Shown: piece by piece, positions 57,239 through 64,000 of the stretch
Position numbering within the stretch: the stretch's first letter is position 1
Layout: each line of letters begins with the position of its first letter
NCBI GenBank assembly: GCA_018350325.1
Contig: JAEVLN010000008.1
Span: 62,001-126,000, forward strand
Length of the DNA: 64,000 nt
DNA from: Globodera rostochiensis
Taxonomy: Eukaryota > Nematoda > Chromadorea > Rhabditida > Heteroderidae
Direction: 5' to 3'
Made by a program: the position numbers and the translations under genes
The notes under the pieces: model-generated
The model's database searches: none
Seen by the model: the letters and a program-made list of their open reading frames with translations, nothing else
What the model was told of the DNA's origin: nothing

Positions 57239-60200
57239 TTACCGTCGTGTCAATAATCGTTCATCCGTCAGCGGAATTAAGTGTTGCAGAGCGTGAAAGT
57301 CCTGCTGATCAGCGCCGATCACAATGGACGGGGTGGATAACTTTGATAACACTCCGCGAATTGAATTTTTACGCTTGTGCCCAGCGGCGTTTGGTTCGGA
57401 CACTTTTCGCTGATTGGGCGGACGAGGCACTATAGTAAAAACCAGATGATTTTTTTTTGTTGAAAATTTGCTCATTTTTATCTGATTTTATAATTATAAC
57501 AGTCAGGAATTGGGTCCGGAAGTATCGGGGATTTTTTGAAAGGGAAGATGTCTTGTCGGGGGCTTCGGGACCAAACCGGCTTTTTGACTTTAATAAAATT
57601 GAAGAGCCCAAATGCCTATTTCATTAATTGATTTGTTCAAATGCCAACCCGTCAAGCTCTCCCCGTGCTTCTGCTGGTCCTCCTCATCGCACGGCACGGA
57701 CATTTGCCGTTGTCGTACCGGCGGACTCCTCCGTCTCGTATCGACTGAGCCTGTCAAGTTGGAGCAGTTCAGAAGATCCTGTCGTTGCCGTCCTTTTTGT
57801 TGTTGACGAGCTGAATGTGTTGACCTTAGCGATGTGATGAAATCGTCCATTTCATCTAATGACGACAGAGATGGGCCTCCTCCGGCAGCTGAAGAAGCAG
57901 GCAGTGGAGCTGGAGCAGTACACGTGGCAGCAGAAGCAACGACAAATTGTGAGGAACGGCCATGGTCCTCATTGAGCAAAGAAAAACTGACACGATCATA
58001 GTCCGCCGACGAACAACTTTTTGCGTAATAATGCATTTATATTTTAAAATTTCTTTCAAAAAAGCAACTCTCACCTGGCTGGCCCCGTTACGTCCGGCTG
58101 ACTTCCGCCAGCACATGGCCAAATGTGGCCTACACTTCCACTGCCATCTCTAATCTGGTCTACTGTATCCAGATACAGTTGGCTGCTACCCTTAAGTTTG
58201 CTTTGCGCTACAGTCTCCTCAGCCACCGTATCCTCTTCCTCCCCTTTCCAGGCGATTGCCCATCCGAAAATTCGTCCAGGAAGGCAAAGACCGAGCCGAA
58301 GTGATTGCCTCCGGCGCGACTCTATGCAAAATTCGCTGATGGCGAGAAGCTTTAAAATATTTAAAAATTGAAATTTTTGCTATTTCAAACCAAGCCGACA
58401 AGGATAGCAGCGAATAAAACATAGAAAATACCTGCAAAATTTTTGTAAAAAAATATATTTTTTTTTGTTTTTTAAGCTAACCAAAAACTCGATATAAGGA
58501 CGAATGCGAATGCCCGCCAGGAGGACAAGCACCCGCCGGGGAAGCACCAAAATGGGCGGACGTTTCTGTGCAGTTAATTAGGTAATTACCAAATTAAAAG
58601 ACTCAAAAGGTAAAGAAAAGGCGAAAAAAAAAGGACCGGTTCTTGGCCGATGTTGGCTCTTCCACCATTTGTTCTTTAGCGCTTCGACAATTGTACGCTC
58701 TTGAAGCTGGAGAACGGCCTGAAACAAATTATTTTGTAATTCACAATTTATTTTAAAATTTAAATTAGGAAGCACCCAACCCGTGAGAAAATGTCACGAA
58801 GCGGGGACCCTTTGGGCAATGCGATACCGTAGCCCTGAGACGGTATATTAAATAGGCTTTTTGAAAAAGTTTATTTTTTACTTTTGAATCGAGCAGTCCG
58901 CCGATGGTTTGGAGTTGGCAATCCTCACCAATCCTAAATAATCATTCTCAAAACACTCAGCCAATAATGTTTTTGGCAAAACTTTTCAAAATAAAAAAGC
59001 CATCCCTACCCAATTAAGTTCTTAACTTCTCACCAATATTCCAACATTGTGCTCTCCATCATATACGCATAATTGCCGGCTTTCACTCGCGCAATGCCCT
59101 CGCGGCTGGAATTGACAAAAACTGCAAAAAAAACAAATTATTTTATTGAATGTAAACAAAATTAAAAAATAGGTAAATTAAAAGTGCAAAAACCCGTCGG
59201 TGTGGTGGACTGCATTATGGACCACATTCTCTCGTAGATGGGAATGCGCGATTCACGAAAGAATTCCATTGTGCTCCCGTTGGAGAGAGTCCCTGCCAAA
59301 CAGTTCGGCATAAATTGAATTTTAGAGTTGATTTTAGAAGAGTTACATTTATGCCGAGATTGATCAAATCTAAATAATATTACCAAATTTTATGCGTTGT
59401 TGGGCGGCCAAATCGGCGCTGCTCTCCACCGGCGTACTCATTCGTTCGACCGTGAGAAATGCGGCCAATTGAGCTGTGTAGGAACTGATCAGAATCAGCG
59501 TGAACAGCCACCTGATAATTAATTTAATTACAACAAAAATTGCTTTTTGTTTTCATTTTACAATAAACTCAAAATGTTATTTACCATATTACGGCTACGG
59601 TACGTGTGGCAGCCGCTCTAAACTATTAAAACATTTAAACGTTTTCAATTAGTTCTTTGTATACCTTGGAATAACGTCACTTCCCTGCTGCATAAGAGAG
59701 CCAACCGCAAACCAAAGACTATTTAACTAAAAATTAAAAAATTATTTGAACAAAAATCAGTTTAAATTTAAATGCAAAAATGCCATACAATGTTGAATTG
59801 GTTCTTGTGATGGATTGTGCCAATAAATGCCTTCTCTTGGCCAATCCCCGAAACACTCCCGCGACTGTCTTTCGGCGGCTCATTCCGACGACTTCCGTCC
59901 CGGCGCCAGCTTCGTCGACGTTTGTCGCGTCGCGTCACGTCCTCATACCTGCAAAAATATATAAAATGCCAATCAAAATATTAAATTTAATAAATAAAAA
60001 ATAAATTTGTTATAATGATTAATTTTGTTTAAATTTTTATTTAAAAAATTGTTTTGAGTGTGCTTTGTTTCAAACCATTCGTATGGTGAACACTTGGCCA
60101 AAATCCACATTGTGCCGGCCACACTCGCATAAGCAATTGCCAAAGCGATCCAAACAGAAAAGGACAGAGGTTCCTAAGACAAATAGCAAAAAAGAAACAA

Positions 60201-63163
60201 AATTTACATTAAATTTCAATGTTTTTTACCATAAATGTGAACAAATTTGAACCCCCCGTCGCCGTGCCCCCACTCCGTTCTGTTTCATCCGCCACGTTAC
60301 GTCTCATCAGAATGGCAATGCCCAAGTGCATGAATGGCAACGTGAAGTCGATGACAGACACGCGACTGTAAGTGATTGTAACGGCGGACACGGACAGATC
60401 GGCTTCGTGCCGTTGCAAAACTCCGATAATGCCGTTCCAACGACCGTACTCATCCTGCACAAAGCAACTTTTCAAATTTGCCATAGCTTTCTGATCAAAT
60501 TTTAGCTCCAGAGGAGCAACAAAGCGGAGCCGGCTCCGGACCCAGCTTAATCTTTTACTTAATGCAACACCTCAACACCGTAAGTGCCATCGTCGACCAC
60601 CTCGATGTCGTAGGTGAAGTTGAGCAGTTTGGCCATCTCCTTCAACAAGTCAATGCAGAAGCCTTCGAACTGTTGTTGCTGATGTTCATCTACATTTTGG
60701 TCATGTTGGGCACTTTCAATGCTGGGCCAACCCCGGTTGAGTTGATTTTGATTAATTTTGGCACTCGGCTGGGACCGAATTCTGCCGATAAAACTGCTTG
60801 GCGATGATAGGGAGGAAGAGGCGGATGAGAAAGGCTCCATTTTACGCATCACAAATGGCTCTTCCTTACAAATTAGAACAATTATGAAAATTACCAAATT
60901 TAAAAACTTAAAGCTAAGAAAACATTTAATATTTTATTGTAAAATAAAAAATAAACTTTAAGTGCAAAATGCCTAAACCCACCAGGTACACCACCACCTT
61001 CAGCCTCTCCCCCCGTAAGTCCGGCGTTCCGTTTGGCCCAACACGGAAACGCCATTTGTTCCGCTCGTCGTGGTTTCCGTTAAATGCCCATCGATGGGCC
61101 GATTTTTCCCATTTTCCGAGCTGTTAAATGAACAAATCGGCCAAATTTAAACCAAAAAAATAATAAAAATAAAAATGTATCTGTGAAAGTGCCGTTTGGC
61201 ATTCGTGTGATGGCCAAAACGGACGTGTCAATTCGCTCTCCGGTGGTTGCATTGAGGCGAATTTGTGCCGGCCTTCCACCGGTGGTGGCATCGGACAATT
61301 CAACCTGAACATTGTGCATTATTTGACAATTTTAGGCAAGCTTTTCGAGAATCTCGTCTTAAAACCCATTGAAAATTTTCCATCAATTAGTGCTCGGTTT
61401 CAAACAAAATTCCGAAATTTCAACAAAACTAACACACTTTTCGAATTTGTTCCTCAACCAACATTCCGTCCGTCCACTGATCGCCCGCATCGCACAGTAA
61501 CTGTTGCGGTTTGGGCTCCAAATTGCGCTGGCGTAATGCGTGAACGGCGGCACCAACGAGTGCCATAGCATCCATTGCCAAGGCCAAGTCGGTCTGAAAT
61601 TTTATTTTTGAAAAGTTTTGACTAAATAAAACTTGATTAATTAATTTTTTATAAAAAATTTCTTAATTAAATTCACTTTTATCTGCGGCTGCTGGCGCAC
61701 AAGTTGGAACCCGGTGATGTTGCAATGAAATTCGGGTCCGAGAAAGTCTTCTAACAAATGCAAATCCTTCAATAAAAATAAATAATAATTTTTAATTTAT
61801 TTAAAAAACCAACCATATTAGCCACCAAATATGAGTACCGGGTTTCCGACATATTCATTTTAGCGGCTTGGACCAGCAAAGAATGAATGGTTCCAAGATC
61901 GTCGGTGTACAAAAGCTGTTTGAGAATTTTGAAAAATAAAAATCCGCCAATTTTCGAGAACACAAAAAAAAATTCATTTAAATTTTAAAATCAATATTTT
62001 TTAAAATTAATATTTACTATATTTGTGTGTCTGAGGCGTTCTCGAATGTGCTTCAGGAAAAGTCCGTAGCGTTCGGCATCCGTCGACCCGGACGGCATTT
62101 GAATGGCACGGAAGGACACGCGCGTGCCGGTGCTGGAGCGCCGCAAGGCAAAAAGGGGCAGCAAATGGGGAAGCTCCGAAATTACATTTTAAATTATTTA
62201 TTTAATGATTTTATTTTTCAAATGGTATTAAAAACAGTTAAAAATAGAAACCATGCGAATGTTTGTAGAGAAGAATAAAGCTGCTCCACGTCATTTGAAC
62301 AATAAGTTGTGCCAGAGCTTGGCCAAGCATTTGTGGAGTTGGGCCCACGTTGGTGAGAAAGCGATTTTCTGAGTTTGTCGGGAAAATTATAAAAATTTCT
62401 GATTTTAATACTTTTGATGGAAGCTGGAAGGCCATCGAGGAGGCAAGGAATGCGAAGCCGTTTACACCTTTTCACAAAAAAGAATTTATGCTTTGAATTT
62501 AAAATGGAATCATTTAAAAGTTTTTCAAACTAATTAATTTGCTTTACATGCTCAAGGCAATACGAAATTCGGCTAATTCAGCACCGACAGCTGAATCAAC
62601 CGTCAAAAACATGGCGACCAAATGTCGTTGGGCAATGTCGCAAAAACGAATATCGATGCTAAATTTGAAGAATATGTTTCGTTTAATTTGGTTTTTATAA
62701 ACTTTTTGTTTAAAATTGTGTCGCAAATGAATTTTTTTAAAACCTCGCCGACGCATCGGAAGGACTAATGAGGCTAAGGTAAAAGCCGTAAATGGGCGAG
62801 TGCTGTCCATTCCATTCGTCAATGGCATGTCTGGAATTTGGCAATTAAACTTCAATTACGATTTAAAAATAAATAATGAAAAGCTCAAAGTTGCTTCGTT
62901 ATCCGAATAAAATTGTTAAGATACCTCAAATTTTGCCATTGTTGACTGCCCTGTGTGTATAAAGTGCCTTAAAGCGGTTACTTTTTTGCCAAGAAAATTC
63001 TCGCGATATTTTAATAAAATTAAAATTTTATTACATCAATTAACCAACCAATATTGAACTCATTAAGTCCATTAACATAGAGCAAAAAAGGCTGTTGCTT
63101 GTTGTTGTTGAATATGACATTTATGAGGAGAAGAATGAACCCAAACAAAATCATTGCATTCAT
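57239..63163 (-). CDS. Non-NMDA ionotropic glutamate receptor subunit
   Basis: Ligand-gated cation channel, AMPA/kainate class. 28 exons: 63163-63049, 62967-62925, 62830-62744, 62658-62585, 62467-62252, 62173-62018, 61915-61814, 61766-61677, 61593-61459, 61304-61182, 61120-60983, 60864-60571, 60454-60230, 60173-60064, 59948-59789, 59726-59665, 59617-59585, 59511-59384, 59292-59194, 59121-59034, 58933-58882, 58834-58781, 58718-58637, 58565-58482, 58431-58391, 58349-58075, 58016-57649, 57429-57239; about 1208 aa. Signal peptide, amino-terminal domain, S1 ([21 protein letters not shown]), TM1, pore [13 protein letters not shown] with Gln at the Q/R site, TM3 [16 protein letters not shown]2 ([21 protein letters not shown]), TM4 [20 protein letters not shown] and a ~250-residue tail. 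One junction (62252/62173) breaks phase. Donors at 61181 (GA) and 60063 (GC) are non-canonical. Confidence 0.9.
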
Positions 63164-63655
63164 TTATTCAATTCAGTAAAAGCCTCTCCCTCCTTTAGCA
63201 TACAAATTGATAAAAATATTGAAAACGTTTTTTAATTCTAAAATAAAATTATACTATTTTTAGGGTTTCAATCTCCATTTAACGTCTTCGGGTTTGGTTT
63301 AAGAACAGCATAAATTCACTCGCCATTTATCTTCAAAGCATTTTTCCCTCTGCAATGGCATTTGCCCTAAGGCAAGCGTTGACATTTCGGCGGCTTCTTT
63401 TTTGTCTCCCTGGGGATTTTTTTGTCACAATTGGATTTGGTGGCCAAATGGACTCGACTCTCAATTTGCAAAGCAATCAGATTTTGGCATGAAAATGCCG
63501 ATGAAATGGGCACACTTATTGACCTTGAGCAAAATTGAAGGCATTAAAGAAAAATGAATATAAAGAATTTATTGAATTTTGAATAGGTTTATTCGATTTA
63601 ATTTGTTCCAATTTCAATTAATGTTTTCGCATGATCGAATAATTTGGCACAATTT
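63164..63655. other. Upstream flank of the glutamate receptor gene
   Basis: Presumed 5' UTR and promoter. AT-rich; no motif assigned. Confidence 0.5.
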
Positions 63656-63781
63656 TCAAATCAAATCTATTGAATGTTGGCATTGAAGTTGCCATCTGGT
63701 GAAGAAGAAGGCAATGTAAATGATGAGCAAGACGAACAGCAGCAGAAAGAGAAGCACCACAATGGAGGAGGAAATTGCCAT
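63656..63781 (-). CDS. Possible 41-residue membrane micropeptide or terminal exon
   Basis: Starts at an ATG, reads MAISSSIVVLLFLLLFVLLI and on to YIAFFFTRWQLQCQHS, and stops at 63656. One long hydrophobic helix of about 22 residues is followed by a short polar tail. It could be a free single-pass micropeptide, or the 3' exon of a gene beyond the window edge whose frame joins upstream. No homologue is recognised. Confidence 0.3.
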   Translation of the reverse strand: MAISSSIVVLLFLLLFVLLIIYIAFFFTRWQLQCQHSIDLI

Positions 63782-64000
63782 GCTGAACGATGGACGGATG
63801 ATGATGCTACAGTATTTACTGCACGTTCGAGAATGTACCGTATGATTACGCTTGAATAGGGACGACTAAAACATATTTTTTAACCATTAAATAGCTATTT
63901 AAATTTTAAATAAAAATTTAAGAAAGAAAAAAATATTTTTTAGGGGAATTGTTAACCATCTCACAGCGTGAAACCCCTTTTTTTGAATTGGTTGTAAATA

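Overview
The window is eukaryotic nuclear DNA from a nematode. Genes are split into many small exons by introns that are often only 43-90 nt long. Several proteins belong to nematode or animal families: a myristoylation-type neuronal globin, a MIG-18-like secreted protein, a PEB-1-like FLYWCH protein and a nematode-style Ly6 protein. Several introns have GC-AG ends, and long G/C homopolymers are scattered through the intergenic DNA. A plant-parasitic cyst-type (tylenchid) nematode fits best, but that placement is inference. There are no bacterial operons, no CRISPR array, and no tRNA or rRNA that I could recognise.

Layout: (1) 2.7-5.9 kb, + strand, globin. (2) 6.6-9.7 kb, - strand, inward-rectifier K+ channel, tail to tail with the globin. 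(3) 9.7-15.7 kb, no supported gene. (4) 15.8-16.8 kb, - strand, small EGF-repeat membrane protein. (5) 17.9-20.8 kb, - strand, MIG-18-like cysteine-module secreted protein. (6) 22.8-33.5 kb, + strand, a complete 44-exon muscle myosin heavy chain, modelled at 1950 aa. (7) 34.2-37.5 kb, - strand, SLC36-type amino-acid transporter. (8) 37.5-45.2 kb, gene-free, low-complexity and repeat-rich. (9) 45.3-50.2 kb, + strand, FLYWCH zinc-finger protein whose second intron holds a 1.6 kb satellite. (10) 50.6-52.4 kb, - strand, FKBP prolyl isomerase with EF-hands and a KDEL end. (11) 53.3-53.9 kb, - strand, Ly6-like GPI protein with a polyglutamine tract. (12) 54.7-55.4 kb, - strand, Ala/Pro-rich protein with its 5' end unresolved. 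(13) 57.2-63.2 kb, - strand, non-NMDA ionotropic glutamate receptor. (14) a possible 41-residue membrane micropeptide at 63.7 kb.

Exon models were built by hand from splice sites, reading-phase continuity and family conservation. Except for one junction in the glutamate receptor and the missing 5' end of the Ala/Pro-rich gene, every model closes in frame. The genes do not form a pathway, but many are nerve or muscle genes (K+ channel, glutamate receptor, globin, muscle myosin). In C. elegans, PEB-1 is known as a factor acting on a pharyngeal myosin enhancer, so its relative lying 12 kb from a muscle myosin gene is worth checking. Mobile DNA is mainly short hAT-like elements without coding capacity (8-bp target duplications), a fold-back element, and several tandem arrays.
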